DNA of 39,016 nucleotides from Akkermansia muciniphila (GTDB lineage Bacteria > Verrucomicrobiota > Verrucomicrobiia > Verrucomicrobiales > Akkermansiaceae), in contig CAMCCX010000020.1 of the NCBI GenBank assembly GCA_945873305.1, positions 1 through 39,016 of the forward strand, written 5' to 3'. Positions within the stretch are counted from its first letter, which is position 1, and the number at the start of each line of letters is the position of its first letter. Of the stretch, positions 8,412-17,474 are shown piece by piece. The notes below the pieces were generated by a model, which was not told where the DNA came from, made no database searches, and was given only the letters and a program-made list of their open reading frames with translations. A program made the translations under genes and the position numbers.

Positions 8412-11095
8412 CCTTCACCTCACCCGAGTACTTCCTTCTCATCCCCGCGCTCGCGCTGGTCGCGTGGTTCTGGCGCGGGCTGAAACTGCACTCGCCGCTG
8501 CGGGCGGTCCTGCTGGTTCTGGCCGTCGTCGCGCTCACCGAGCCGGTCATCCAGCACCAGCAAGACTCGCTCGACCTCTACGTGCTGCTCGACCGCTCGG
8601 ACTCGACGGAGGACCTGATCGACAAAGGCCTGCCAGAGTGGCAGCGCTTGCTAGAGTCCTCCAAGCCCTCGCGCCGCGACACGCTGCGCTTCATCAACTA
8701 CGCAAGCGAAGTCGCCGAGCTCGGCGCGGACGGCTCGTCGTTCACCGGTTCCCGGAAATTGACAAAAACCGGACTCGCCCTGCAATCCATCGCCGCGCAG
8801 ACCGATGAAAAACGCCCGTCGCGCGTGCTGTTATTCACCGACGGCTACTCCACCGAGCCGCTCCACGAAGCGGCCGCCCAGATGCAGGCCCGCGGCATCC
8901 CGCTGGACTTCCGCCTGATCCGCGAGGAAACCGAAAACGACGCCCGCATCGCCCGCATCGGCTTCCCCGAGCGCGTCCAAGTCGGCGAGCCGTTTCTCAT
9001 TTCCATCACCGTTCGTGGCGCGAGCGACGCGACCTTCCCGCTCGTCCTGCGACGTAACGGCCAGACGCTCACCGAGTCGTCCGTCACCCTCACTAACGGC
9101 CTCGCGACCGTCGAGTTCACCGACCGCATCCCGCGCGGCGGCGGCTTCGAATACCAGGCGGAAATCCGCCCGGATAACGACGCCCATCCAGGCAACAACC
9201 GCGCCACCCGCTGGATCGAGATCGCCGGCGGCCCGCGCATCGTGCTGGCCACCAGCTATCAGGACGACCCCGCCGCGAAGGCGCTTGAAGCGCTGGATTT
9301 CACCGTCGAAACCGTCACCGATCCATCGAAGTTGAAACCCGGACTCATCGCCGGCGCCCGCGCCGTGATTTTGAATAACGTCCCTGCGCACGAGGTTCCC
9401 ACCGACTTCATGAAATCGCTCGATTTCTTCGTCCGCGAGCAAGGCGGCGGACTGCTCATGGCCGGCGGCGAGCACTCGTTCGGCTCCGGCGGTTACTTCC
9501 AATCGCCCATCGACGCGCTGCTGCCGGTGTCGATGGAATTGAAATCCGAGCACCGCAAGCTCGCCGTCGCGCTCGCCATCGTGATGGACCGCTCCGGCTC
9601 GATGAGCGTCGGGGTCGGCGGCGGAAAAACCAAGATGGACCTGGCGAATTCCGGCGCGGCCAACGCCATCGACCTGCTAGGCCCGATGGACCAGATCTCC
9701 GTCTTCGCCGTCGATAGCGAGCCGACGAAAACCATCCCGCTGACCCGCATTGAAAATAAAAAGGCGGAGCTCAGCGCCCGCGCCCGCAAGATCAAATCCT
9801 CCGGCGGCGGCATCTTCGTTTACGCGGGCCTCAAGGCGGCGTGGGACGAGCTCAAGAAATCCCCCGCCGGCACCCGCCACGTCATTCTGTTTTCCGACGC
9901 CCAGGATTCCGAGGAACCCGGCGACTACAAAAACCTCATCAAGGAAATGACCGACAACGGCGCGACCATCTCGGTCATCGGCCTCGGCACTGACAAGGAC
10001 GTGGACGCCGCACTGCTGGAAGACGTCGCCAAGCTCGGCAACGGCCGCATGTTTTTCTCGAACCAGCCGATGGACATTCCGAAAATCTTCGCGCAGGAAA
10101 CCGTCACCATCGCCCGCTCGGCTTTCATCAAGGACCCCGTCGGCGCGCAAGCCACCGGACGCTGGGCGGAAATCTCGCCGAAGCCGATCGACTGGTTCAA
10201 ACAGGCCGATGGCTACAATCTCTCCTACGCCCGCGAGGACGCCACCGTCTCGCTGGTTTCCACGGATGAATACCTCGCGCCGCTGGTCGCCCATGCCCGG
10301 CGGGGGCTCGGACGCAGCGCGGCGGTGTCATTTCCGCTGGGCGGCGAGTTCTCCGAAACCGCGCGGAACTGGCCGGGCTACGGCGATTTCCTCCAGACCA
10401 TGGGCCGCTTCCTGATGGGCGAGGACACGCCGCCCGGCATCGCCTTGCGCCACCGCCTCGACGGCACGCGGCTGACGCTGGACCTGTTATACGACTCCGC
10501 CGCGTGGTCGCAAAAGCTCTCCGCCATGCCGCCCAAGGTCCGGCTGCGCGACGACACCGGCGGCGCCACGCTGGATCTCCCGTGGCGACGGATCGCGCCG
10601 GGACATTTCTCGCTCACCCGCGATCTCGAAGAAGGCAGCGTCGTCCGCGGCGCGGTGCAAGTCCCCGGAAACGCGCTGCCCTTCGGCCCGCTCAGCGTCG
10701 GCTCGTCGGTGGAATGGGCCTTCGAGCCAGAGCGCCTGACAGAACTGCGCGCCGTCTCCAGCCAGACCCGCGGCCGCGAGCTGCTGGACATTTCCAAAGC
10801 CTGGCTGCGGCCGCCGTTTCTGGCAGAAACCTCGCTGCGCCTGCCGCTCGGCATCGCCCTGGTCCTCATCATTCTGGCCGACGCGCTGCTCACCCGCACC
10901 GGCTGGAAACTTCCCCAACTCGCGCTGCCGAACCGGATTCCAAGAGCGGCCCGCGTGAAAATCCCCAGCCCGAAACGCGCGGAAAAAACCGCCCCGCTTC
11001 CGGCCGTCGTAGCAACTCCGGATGTGTCGAAAATGCCTCCGCAAGAGGAGTCGGCGCGCAGCGCCAGATTCCAGCGGGCGAAGGACAAGAAGTAG
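8408..11095 (+). CDS. Large membrane protein with two VWA-like segments and a glutamine-amidotransferase-like domain
   Basis: This is an 895-residue protein. Two N-terminal membrane helices (about residues 7-50) are followed by a VWA-like region with D62-R-S64-D-S66. A beta-sandwich comes next, then a class I glutamine-amidotransferase-like fold (about 275-385, with GGGLLMAGGEHSFGSGGY), and a clear VWA domain with MIDAS D394-R-S396-G-S398. A C-terminal helix (about residues 815-835) precedes a Lys/Pro-rich cytoplasmic tail. The family is annotated in many Verrucomicrobiota and Planctomycetota as a VWA domain or glutamine amidotransferase protein. The typical amidotransferase Cys-His-Glu triad is not evident, so that domain is probably structural. 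I chose ATG 8408 for the 4-nt overlap with the BatA gene; the longer open frame upstream is a shadow. Confidence 0.87.
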   Translation: MTFTSPEYFLLIPALALVAWFWRGLKLHSPLRAVLLVLAVVALTEPVIQHQQDSLDLYVLLDRSDSTEDLIDKGLPEWQRLLESSKPSRRDTLRFINYASEVAELGADGSSFTGSRKLTKTGLALQSIAAQTDEKRPSRVLLFTDGYSTEPLHEAAAQMQARGIPLDFRLIREETENDARIARIGFPERVQVGEPFLISITVRGASDATFPLVLRRNGQTLTESSVTLTNGLATVEFTDRIPRGGGFEYQAEIRPDNDAHPGNNRATRWIEIAGGPRIVLATSYQDDPAAKALEALDFTVETVTDPSKLKPGLIAGARAVILNNVPAHEVPTDFMKSLDFFVREQGGGLLMAGGEHSFGSGGYFQSPIDALLPVSMELKSEHRKLAVALAIVMDRSGSMSVGVGGGKTKMDLANSGAANAIDLLGPMDQISVFAVDSEPTKTIPLTRIENKKAELSARARKIKSSGGGIFVYAGLKAAWDELKKSPAGTRHVILFSDAQDSEEPGDYKNLIKEMTDNGATISVIGLGTDKDVDAALLEDVAKLGNGRMFFSNQPMDIPKIFAQETVTIARSAFIKDPVGAQATGRWAEISPKPIDWFKQADGYNLSYAREDATVSLVSTDEYLAPLVAHARRGLGRSAAVSFPLGGEFSETARNWPGYGDFLQTMGRFLMGEDTPPGIALRHRLDGTRLTLDLLYDSAAWSQKLSAMPPKVRLRDDTGGATLDLPWRRIAPGHFSLTRDLEEGSVVRGAVQVPGNALPFGPLSVGSSVEWAFEPERLTELRAVSSQTRGRELLDISKAWLRPPFLAETSLRLPLGIALVLIILADALLTRTGWKLPQLALPNRIPRAARVKIPSPKRAEKTAPLPAVVATPDVSKMPPQEESARSARFQRAKDKK

Positions 11096-11278
11096 ATTCT
11101 GTAAATTGCTTCGGGGATCCGAAATACCCGAAAGCACCACATATTGCGTCTGCCGGGTGATTTCGACACCATATAAGGTATTGATCCGGTTTCATGGATT
11201 GCAGACCGGCTTGCCGCGGTTACTCTGCGCGCGGCCCACTTCCCTCTCGGGCTTCACCCTTAACCAACTCCTGTCTGC

Positions 11279-14200
11279 ATGTATCTCAAAACTCTCGAAA
11301 TCCACGGCTTCAAGTCGTTCGCGGATAAAACCGTGTTCGAATTCGCCAAAGGCGTGACCGGCATCGTCGGCCCGAACGGTTGCGGCAAGTCCAACGTGGT
11401 CGATGCGATCCGCTGGGTCCTCGGCGAGACCTCCGCCAAGGCGTTACGCGGCGGCGAAATGGCGGACGTCATCTTCAACGGCACCGAAAAGCGCAAACCG
11501 CTCGGCATGGCCGAGGTCACCCTAACCATGGCCGACTGCGAAGGCCCGCTGAAGGTGGATTTCAACGAAGTCGCCCTCACCCGCCGGGTCTTCCGCGACG
11601 GCCGCTCGGAATACCGGATCAACGGCACGCTCTGCCGCCTCAAGGACATTCACGACCTGCTGATGGACACCGGCATCGGGCGCACCGCCTACTCGATCAT
11701 GGCCCAGGGCCAGATCGACCAGATCCTCTCCTCCAAGCCGGAAGAGCGCCGCGCGGTGTTCGAGGAAGCCGCCGGGATCACCAAATTCAAGCGCGAGAAA
11801 AGGGAAGCGCTGCGGAAACTCGAATTCACCGAGGCGAACCTGCTGCGCGTCTCCGACGTTCTGGCAGAACAGGAGCGCCGGATGAACTCGCTGCGCCGCC
11901 AGGTCGCAAAAGCCCGCCGCTATCAGGCACTCGCCGCCGACACCCGAGTGCTCGACACCCACCTCGGCCACCGGAAATTCGTCGAACTCACCGCCGAGCG
12001 CGACGAGCTGACCGTTTCCATCCGCGGTCTGGAAGTGCGCGACACCGAGCTGGAAATGCAGCTTCCCGCCAAGGAAGAAGCGGTCACCGAAGCCCGCACC
12101 GCCGCCCGGATTTTCGAGGGAGAACTCGCCGAACTCCGCCAGCGCCTCAACGAGCACCGCAACGCGCTGAACTCCGCCGCCGGCCGCATTTCCTTCAACG
12201 ACGAGCGCAAGGCCGAGCTCGAATCCCGCATCCGCCAGAACCACGAGGATATCGCCGAGACCCGCGAAAAACTCGCCCAGCAGGAATTCGAATTCACCGC
12301 GGCTAACGAATCGCTCGACCAGCTCAGCCGGATCATCGCCGAGAAGGAAATCCAGCTCGCCGACCAGGAAACCCGCACCAAGGGCACCCGCGAGGAGCGC
12401 GAACGGATCGAAGCCGCCCTCCGCGAAACCCGCGGCGAGGCGAACCGCGCGCAGACGATCATCGCCTCGATGCAGGCGAAAATCGAAAGCTCGCTCGCCC
12501 AACTCGAAGGCAACCGCGAGCGCTCGCGCCAGCTCGGCGACGAGCAACAACGCCTCACCCTCGAACTCGAGGAATACCGCGCCGAGCAGGCGCGCATCGC
12601 CGGCGAAGTGGAAGCCACCGGCTCGATGCTTGGCGAGCTTGAGGAAACCTTCCAAATCGCCGAGCGCACCTATCAGCACACCCGTGGCGACCTCGACGCG
12701 GCCCGCACCGCGGCCGTCGAGTCCAACAAGATTCTCGCCCAGCGCTCCGCCCGTTTCGACGCCGTCCGCCAGCTCGTCGAGAGCGGCGAGGGATTTGAAA
12801 AAGGCACCCGCAACGTGCTCAACGGACTCGGCAATCCGGACCAGTTCAAGCCCGGCATCCATGGCGTGCTCGCGTCCTTCATCGAGGCGGACAACACTTG
12901 CGCCCGCGCCATCGAAGCGGCGCTCGGCAACCACCTCCAAGCCGTGCTCGTCCAGGACCAGGCAATGGCGGAGGCCATCATCGGCCGCCTGACGGAAAAG
13001 CAGCTCGGCATCGCCGCGGTCATTCCCGAGACCTTCGTCGGCCATTCCGCCGGCACCCAGATGGAAGCCCTGCCGGAAGGAGCCACCGCCTGGGCGCTCG
13101 ACCGGGTGAAGTCCGACAAGCGCATTTCCAACGTCATCGAGAGCCTGTTGGAAAAAGTCCTCATCGTCCCTAACCAAGCCACCGCGCTCCGCCTTCGTGA
13201 GGCGCATCCCGGCGTCACCTTCGTCACGCTGGCCGGCGTGATCCTGTCCGGCCAAGGCATGCTCCGCGGCGGCGCCGGCACCGAAGGCAGCACCTCGGTG
13301 CTCGAACTCCAGAACGAAGTCCGCACGCTCGCCGCCGAAGTCGAAGGCCTCGCGGCTGCCGACGAAGCCGCCCGCACCCGCGTCACCGATTTGGAGGCGC
13401 GCCTCGAGCAACTCCGCGAGGAAGTCGAGGTTTCGCGCGAGCGACTCCAGCGTCAGAAGGTCGATCTATCCACCCTCCAGGGCCAGCTCAGCCTGGCCAC
13501 CCGCGAGGTCGAGAATTTCGAAACCAAACTCGAAAACGTCAAGTGGGAGCGCGGCGAACTCGAGAACCGCGAGCGCGCCGCCGCCGAAGGCCGCGAGCAC
13601 ATGGAAGAGGAACTCGCCGGAGCCCGCGAGCGCCTCGAAGCCCTTGAAAACGAGTCGCGCCGCCTGCAATCCGAGTCGGACTCCGTGGTCCGCCGCGAGC
13701 AGGACATCGTCGAATCGCTCAACGAACTCCGCACCGAGCTCGCCGTCGAGCGCCGCGCCAGACAATCCGCCGAGGAGCAGCAAAAACCGATGGAAGCGCG
13801 TCTATCCGAACTCCGCGACCTCGCCATCCGCCGCGAGACGGAGATCGACGCCTTCGACCAGCGGATCGAAGCCGCCCAGGGCGAGAACGCCCGCCTTTCC
13901 GAGGAATGCGAATCCCACCGCGCCGAAGTGGAAGACCTCCAGGTTGAAATCAACACCCGCTCAGAAGGCCGCGCAGCGCTGCTAGAAGCCATCGAAACCG
14001 CCGAGACCGTGCTCGCCGCGCTCCGCCGCGACCACTCGAAGGTGAACGAACAAAAAGGCCGCGAGGAAATCAACTGCACCAAGCTCGACCTGCGCCTGGA
14101 GAGCCTTTCCACCACCATCCAAGAGCGCCACCAGATCGATCTATCCACCTTCGAGCCGGACGCCCACGCGCTGCTAACAAGCATCGCCTCGCAGAAAGCC

Positions 14201-15061
14201 CTGCAAGGCCGCGGCGGCCGCCAGTCCATCGTCACCGGCGACGAGTCGGACGAAAACGCCGAGGACGAAATGCCGACCGTCGTCGTGGACGGCACCAGCG
14301 ACGAGATGGAAATCCCCGGCGAAATGACCGGCGAGCCGGATTGGGATTTCGTCGAGTCAATCGTCGCCGACATCAAGCGCCGCCTCGACGCGATGGGCCC
14401 GGTCAACCTCGACGCCATCGAGGAATTCGAGGAACTCGAGGAACGCTACAATTTCCTCAAGAACCAGCACGACGACCTCGTCAACTCGAAGACCGAGCTG
14501 ATGGAAGTCATCGACCGCATCAACACCGAGACCCAGCGCCTGTTCGCCGAGACCTTCGCCCAGGTCAAAATCAACTTCCGCGAGATGTTCAAGGAACTCT
14601 TCGGCGAAAAGGGCGAAGCCGACCTCACGCTGCTCGACGAGAGCGACCCGCTCGAATCCGGCATCGACATCACCGCCAAGCCGCCCGGCAAGAAACTCCA
14701 GTCGATCACGCTTCTATCCGGCGGCGAGCGCTCGATGACCGCTGTCGCGCTGCTGTTCTCGATCTACATGATCAAGCCCAGCCCGTTCTGCGTGCTCGAC
14801 GAGCTCGACGCGCCGCTCGACGAGTCGAACATCAACCGCTTCGTCAAGGTGCTGGACCGCTTCATCGACAACTCGCAGTTCATCATCGTCACCCACTCGA
14901 AGCGCACGATGGCCCGCGCCGATGTGATGTATGGCGTGACGATGGAAGAGTTCGGCGTTTCCAAACCCGTCGGCATGCGCCTCACCGCGGACGACGGCCA
15001 AGGCAACAAGACCGAGGCGAAAAGCGCCGCGCAAAAAGCCGCCCTCAGGCTCGACGCGTGA
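11279..15061 (+). CDS. smc: Chromosome segregation protein SMC
   Basis: This 1260-residue protein has full SMC architecture. The N-terminal ATPase half has Walker A GPNGCGKSN at residues 31-39 and a Q-loop in MAQGQIDQI. Two long Arg/Glu-rich coiled coils flank a hinge at about residues 520-665. The C-terminal ATPase half has signature LSGGE at 1146-1150 and Walker B VLDELDAPLD with D1174-E1175. It acts as a homodimer, normally with ScpA and ScpB (not in this window), to extrude loops and separate sister chromosomes. An acidic stretch (about 980-1025) interrupts the second coil near the C-terminal head and looks lineage-specific. The 183-bp leader upstream suggests its own promoter, but I see no convincing one. 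A strong terminator follows at 15095. Confidence 0.97.
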   Translation: MYLKTLEIHGFKSFADKTVFEFAKGVTGIVGPNGCGKSNVVDAIRWVLGETSAKALRGGEMADVIFNGTEKRKPLGMAEVTLTMADCEGPLKVDFNEVALTRRVFRDGRSEYRINGTLCRLKDIHDLLMDTGIGRTAYSIMAQGQIDQILSSKPEERRAVFEEAAGITKFKREKREALRKLEFTEANLLRVSDVLAEQERRMNSLRRQVAKARRYQALAADTRVLDTHLGHRKFVELTAERDELTVSIRGLEVRDTELEMQLPAKEEAVTEARTAARIFEGELAELRQRLNEHRNALNSAAGRISFNDERKAELESRIRQNHEDIAETREKLAQQEFEFTAANESLDQLSRIIAEKEIQLADQETRTKGTREERERIEAALRETRGEANRAQTIIASMQAKIESSLAQLEGNRERSRQLGDEQQRLTLELEEYRAEQARIAGEVEATGSMLGELEETFQIAERTYQHTRGDLDAARTAAVESNKILAQRSARFDAVRQLVESGEGFEKGTRNVLNGLGNPDQFKPGIHGVLASFIEADNTCARAIEAALGNHLQAVLVQDQAMAEAIIGRLTEKQLGIAAVIPETFVGHSAGTQMEALPEGATAWALDRVKSDKRISNVIESLLEKVLIVPNQATALRLREAHPGVTFVTLAGVILSGQGMLRGGAGTEGSTSVLELQNEVRTLAAEVEGLAAADEAARTRVTDLEARLEQLREEVEVSRERLQRQKVDLSTLQGQLSLATREVENFETKLENVKWERGELENRERAAAEGREHMEEELAGARERLEALENESRRLQSESDSVVRREQDIVESLNELRTELAVERRARQSAEEQQKPMEARLSELRDLAIRRETEIDAFDQRIEAAQGENARLSEECESHRAEVEDLQVEINTRSEGRAALLEAIETAETVLAALRRDHSKVNEQKGREEINCTKLDLRLESLSTTIQERHQIDLSTFEPDAHALLTSIASQKALQGRGGRQSIVTGDESDENAEDEMPTVVVDGTSDEMEIPGEMTGEPDWDFVESIVADIKRRLDAMGPVNLDAIEEFEELEERYNFLKNQHDDLVNSKTELMEVIDRINTETQRLFAETFAQVKINFREMFKELFGEKGEADLTLLDESDPLESGIDITAKPPGKKLQSITLLSGGERSMTAVALLFSIYMIKPSPFCVLDELDAPLDESNINRFVKVLDRFIDNSQFIIVTHSKRTMARADVMYGVTMEEFGVSKPVGMRLTADDGQGNKTEAKSAAQKAALRLDA

Positions 15062-15094
15062 CATAACAGATTCTCCAGACAGGAGAGGGAAACC

Positions 15095-15143
15095 GGGGGT
15101 GGTGCGTGTGGTCCGAGTGGATCCCGCATCACCCCCACTTTTT
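15095..15143 (+). terminator. Rho-independent terminator after smc
   Basis: A 12-bp stem pairs 15095-15106 (GGGGGTGGTGCG) with 15125-15136 (CGCATCACCCCC). One G-T wobble is its only imperfection and the loop is 18 nt. A T run follows at 15139-15143. It lies between the convergent smc and Lon-domain genes, 33 nt behind the smc stop. The T run is on the smc side, so it mainly serves smc; the stem could also slow transcription arriving from the right. Confidence 0.85.
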
Positions 15144-15151
15144 GATAGAAA

Positions 15152-15778
15152 TCAGTCCTCGGACACCAGGCGCGCTTTGCTCAAGTAGTCGCAGATCACC
15201 GGAATCCGGTCCCCCACCGACGCCATTTCCAACAGCTCCTGCCGCAGATCGGCCTCGTGGATGAACTGTTGGCAAATGATGTCCGTCATGAGAGCGGGCT
15301 CGTCCGCCCGGTCGAGCAGGGCGAAAACCCCGCTCTGCACCTCGTCCGGCAGCGGCCGCACCGCGTCCTCCACCGCTCCGCGCAGGGTCTTCATCGCCGC
15401 AGCCGCCTGATTCTCCGGCGTGAAAACCGAAAGCACCGGCTCGATGCTCGCAAACGGATAGTCATGGCCATCATGCCACTCGGTGAAACGCACCCGCATC
15501 ACCCCGTGGATCAGCAGTTGCGAGGTGCCGTCGTCCTGTTCGCGCGACGCCCGGACCAGGCCGATAGTGCCCACCGGAGCCACGAAATCCCCAGGGTCAC
15601 CAACCTCTTCTCCCAGCAGGCGCGCGACCGCGAAAAAGCAATCGCCCTCCAGCGCTTCCTCCAACATTTTCCGGTAGCGCGGCTCGAAAATATACAGCGG
15701 CAGCCCACCGTGCGGGAACAGCGTGCAGTCGGGCAACAGCATCACGCCGCAGCGATCGGGAAGGTGGATACTGGCCAT
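15152..15778 (-). CDS. Lon-protease substrate-binding (LON) domain protein
   Basis: This 208-residue protein consists of a Lon N-terminal domain without ATPase or protease parts. LLPDCTLFPHGGLPLYIFEPRYRKMLEEAL at about residues 13-42 is the typical start (the FP..PL.IFE.RYR..L motif), followed by GTIGLVR and a helical C-terminal half. Such stand-alone LON proteins are widespread and poorly characterised; peptide binding is assumed from Lon. I chose ATG at 15778 because the family begins within about 12 residues of the LLP motif. An in-frame start at 15880 would add 34 residues unlike the family. It is convergent with smc and divergent from the ABC operon at 15941. Confidence 0.85.
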   Translation of the reverse strand: MASIHLPDRCGVMLLPDCTLFPHGGLPLYIFEPRYRKMLEEALEGDCFFAVARLLGEEVGDPGDFVAPVGTIGLVRASREQDDGTSQLLIHGVMRVRFTEWHDGHDYPFASIEPVLSVFTPENQAAAAMKTLRGAVEDAVRPLPDEVQSGVFALLDRADEPALMTDIICQQFIHEADLRQELLEMASVGDRIPVICDYLSKARLVSED

Positions 15779-15940
15779 GTCGCGAGCATCGAACCACCCG
15801 CATCCCGCCGATGCAAGACCGATTGATTCGGGGAAAAAACCGTTATTGGCTTGAAAATCCCGCCGAAACGCTTTTTTCAAACAAGCAGCGCGAGCGACGC
15901 CGCTTCACGCGAGTATCGCCGAACAACCTCATTTCATCCC

Positions 15941-16672
15941 ATGATCGAAGTCGAACACCTGACCAAACAATTTGGAACCAAACGCGCCGTGGACCACCTC
16001 ACGTTCACCGTCAAAAAAGGCGAGGTCCTCGGATTCCTCGGACCCAACGGTGCCGGCAAATCCACCACCATGCGCATGATCACCGGCTTCATCCCGCCCA
16101 CTTCCGGCGACGCCAAAGTCTGCGGAATCTCGATCATCGACAAACCCCGCGAGGCGAAAACCAAGATCGGTTACCTGCCGGAATCCGCCCCGCTCTATAA
16201 TGACATGACCGTCATCGGCTTCCTCAAATTCTGCGCCGCCATCCGCGGCCTCAAGGGCGTCGCCAAGGACGACGCCGTCGAGCGCGCCATCGACACCTGC
16301 TTCCTCGGCACCGTCGCCAAGCAGTCCATCGACACGCTTTCCAAAGGCTACCGCCACCGCACCTGCCTCGCCCAAGCGCTGCTTCACGACCCGGAAGTCC
16401 TGATCCTCGACGAGCCGACCGACGGACTCGACCCGAACCAGAAGTTTGAAGTCCGCCAGCTCATCAAGCGGCTCGGCAAAACCAAGGCCATCCTCTTCTC
16501 CACCCACATCCTCGAAGAGGTCGAAGCCGCCTGCACCCGCGCCGTCATCGTGGACCGCGGGAAAATCGTCGCCGACGGCACCCCCGCCGAACTGCTCGCC
16601 CAGTCCGAAACCGGCTCGCTCACCGACCTGTTCCGCAAAGTCACCTCCCGCGACACCGAAGCCGCCGCCTGA
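15941..16672 (+). CDS. ABC transporter ATP-binding protein (GldA-like)
   Basis: This 243-residue ABC ATPase has Walker A GPNGAGKS at residues 34-41 (Lys40), signature LSKGY near residue 137 and Walker B VLILDEPTDGLDP. A GldA-like D-loop/H-loop follows (ILFSTHIL). It is the first gene of a four-gene set (ATPase, ABC-2 permease, GldG-like protein, DUF4340 protein) found in Bacteroidota, Verrucomicrobiota and Planctomycetota. In flavobacteria GldA/F/G are linked to gliding motility, but most carriers do not glide, so the transported substrate is open. I chose ATG 15941 because the family starts MIEVEHLTK; the upstream extension in frame is not conserved-looking. The leader is pyrimidine-rich without Shine-Dalgarno. 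Confidence 0.93.
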   Translation: MIEVEHLTKQFGTKRAVDHLTFTVKKGEVLGFLGPNGAGKSTTMRMITGFIPPTSGDAKVCGISIIDKPREAKTKIGYLPESAPLYNDMTVIGFLKFCAAIRGLKGVAKDDAVERAIDTCFLGTVAKQSIDTLSKGYRHRTCLAQALLHDPEVLILDEPTDGLDPNQKFEVRQLIKRLGKTKAILFSTHILEEVEAACTRAVIVDRGKIVADGTPAELLAQSETGSLTDLFRKVTSRDTEAAA

Positions 16673-16702
16673 TCCCGGAAAACCTAACTTCCACCACTCA
16701 CC

Positions 16703-17434
16703 ATGTCTTCCTGCACCATCTACAAGCGCGAGCTCTCCAGCTATTTCTCGCAGCCCACCGCCTACGCGATCATCGTCATCTTCCTGCTGTTCTCGCTGGG
16801 CCTCACCTTCACCTTCGGCGAGTTCATGCGCGTCGGCGACTCCTCGCTGGAGTGGACGTTCATCTTCTGGCACCCATGGGTTTACATGCTGCTGGCTCCG
16901 GCAGTCGGCATGAAACTCTGGGCCGACGAACAACGCACCGGCACCATCGAACTGCTAGGAACCTTCCCGGTCTCCACCTGGAGCGCCATCATCGGGAAAT
17001 TCCTCGCCGCCGCCACCGTCTGGCTGATCGCGCTCGCCTTCACCTTCCCCATCGTCCTCACGGTCAACTACCTCGGAAATCCCGACAACGGCGCGATTTT
17101 CTCGGGCTATCTGGGAAGTTTCCTCGTCTGCTGCACCTTCCTCGCCATCACCATGCTGGTCTCCGCCTGCACCCGCGACCAAGTCGTCTGCCTCATCGTC
17201 TCGGTTTCCATCTGCGTGCTGATCCTGCTTTGCGGCTACGACCCGGTCACCCGCGAGCTCTCGAAAATCGTTTCTCCGGGCGTGCTAGAAGGCATCGTCG
17301 CCTTCGGCGTCTGGGACCATTTCAGCTCGCTCAACAGCGGCCTGTTCCGGCTGAAGGACTTCATCTGGTTCGGCTCGATCATCTTCGTCTGCCTGCTAGG
17401 CACCAGCGCCATCCTCTCCTCCAAGCGCGCCTGA
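16703..17434 (+). CDS. ABC-2 permease, GldF-like
   Basis: This 243-residue membrane protein has about six hydrophobic helices. It starts CTIYKRELSSYFSQPTAY, which matches the GldF/NosY-type N-terminus (YKRELxxYFxxPxAY). The WADEQRTGTIELLGTFPV motif in the first cytoplasmic loop is the usual ABC-2 coupling segment. It forms the transmembrane part of the transporter with the ATPase 30 nt upstream, while the GldG-like protein downstream supplies the extracytoplasmic part. Function is inferred from the family; the cargo is unknown. Confidence 0.92.
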   Translation: MSSCTIYKRELSSYFSQPTAYAIIVIFLLFSLGLTFTFGEFMRVGDSSLEWTFIFWHPWVYMLLAPAVGMKLWADEQRTGTIELLGTFPVSTWSAIIGKFLAAATVWLIALAFTFPIVLTVNYLGNPDNGAIFSGYLGSFLVCCTFLAITMLVSACTRDQVVCLIVSVSICVLILLCGYDPVTRELSKIVSPGVLEGIVAFGVWDHFSSLNSGLFRLKDFIWFGSIIFVCLLGTSAILSSKRA

Positions 17435-17439
17435 TCGGT

Positions 17440-17469
17440 TTCAAATCCCAAATTTCAAATCTCAAATTT
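17440..17469. repeat. AT-rich AAATTTCAAATCTC-type intergenic repeat, copy 1
   Basis: The 40 bp between the permease stop (17432-17434) and the GldG-like start (17475) are almost filled by TTTCAAATCCCAAATTTCAAATCTC-like sequence. It is built of short CAAAT(C/T) steps and is far more AT-rich than the surrounding genes. A closely similar copy fills the next gap, at 19372-19401. It looks like a dispersed intergenic repeat rather than a unique leader. Confidence 0.65.
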
Positions 17470-17474
17470 TCCTT

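Noticed and set aside
11100-11180. Terminator or promoter in front of smc
   Set aside because: A TTCGGG/CCCGAA hairpin lacks a T tract, and TTGCGT with TATAAG is spaced 22 bp, too far for a normal sigma-70 promoter.
11522-13411. Long open frame on the minus strand (over 600 codons) opposite smc
   Set aside because: It mirrors the high-GC coding pattern of smc, has a low-complexity Gly/Ala/Glu-rich translation and no family motif.
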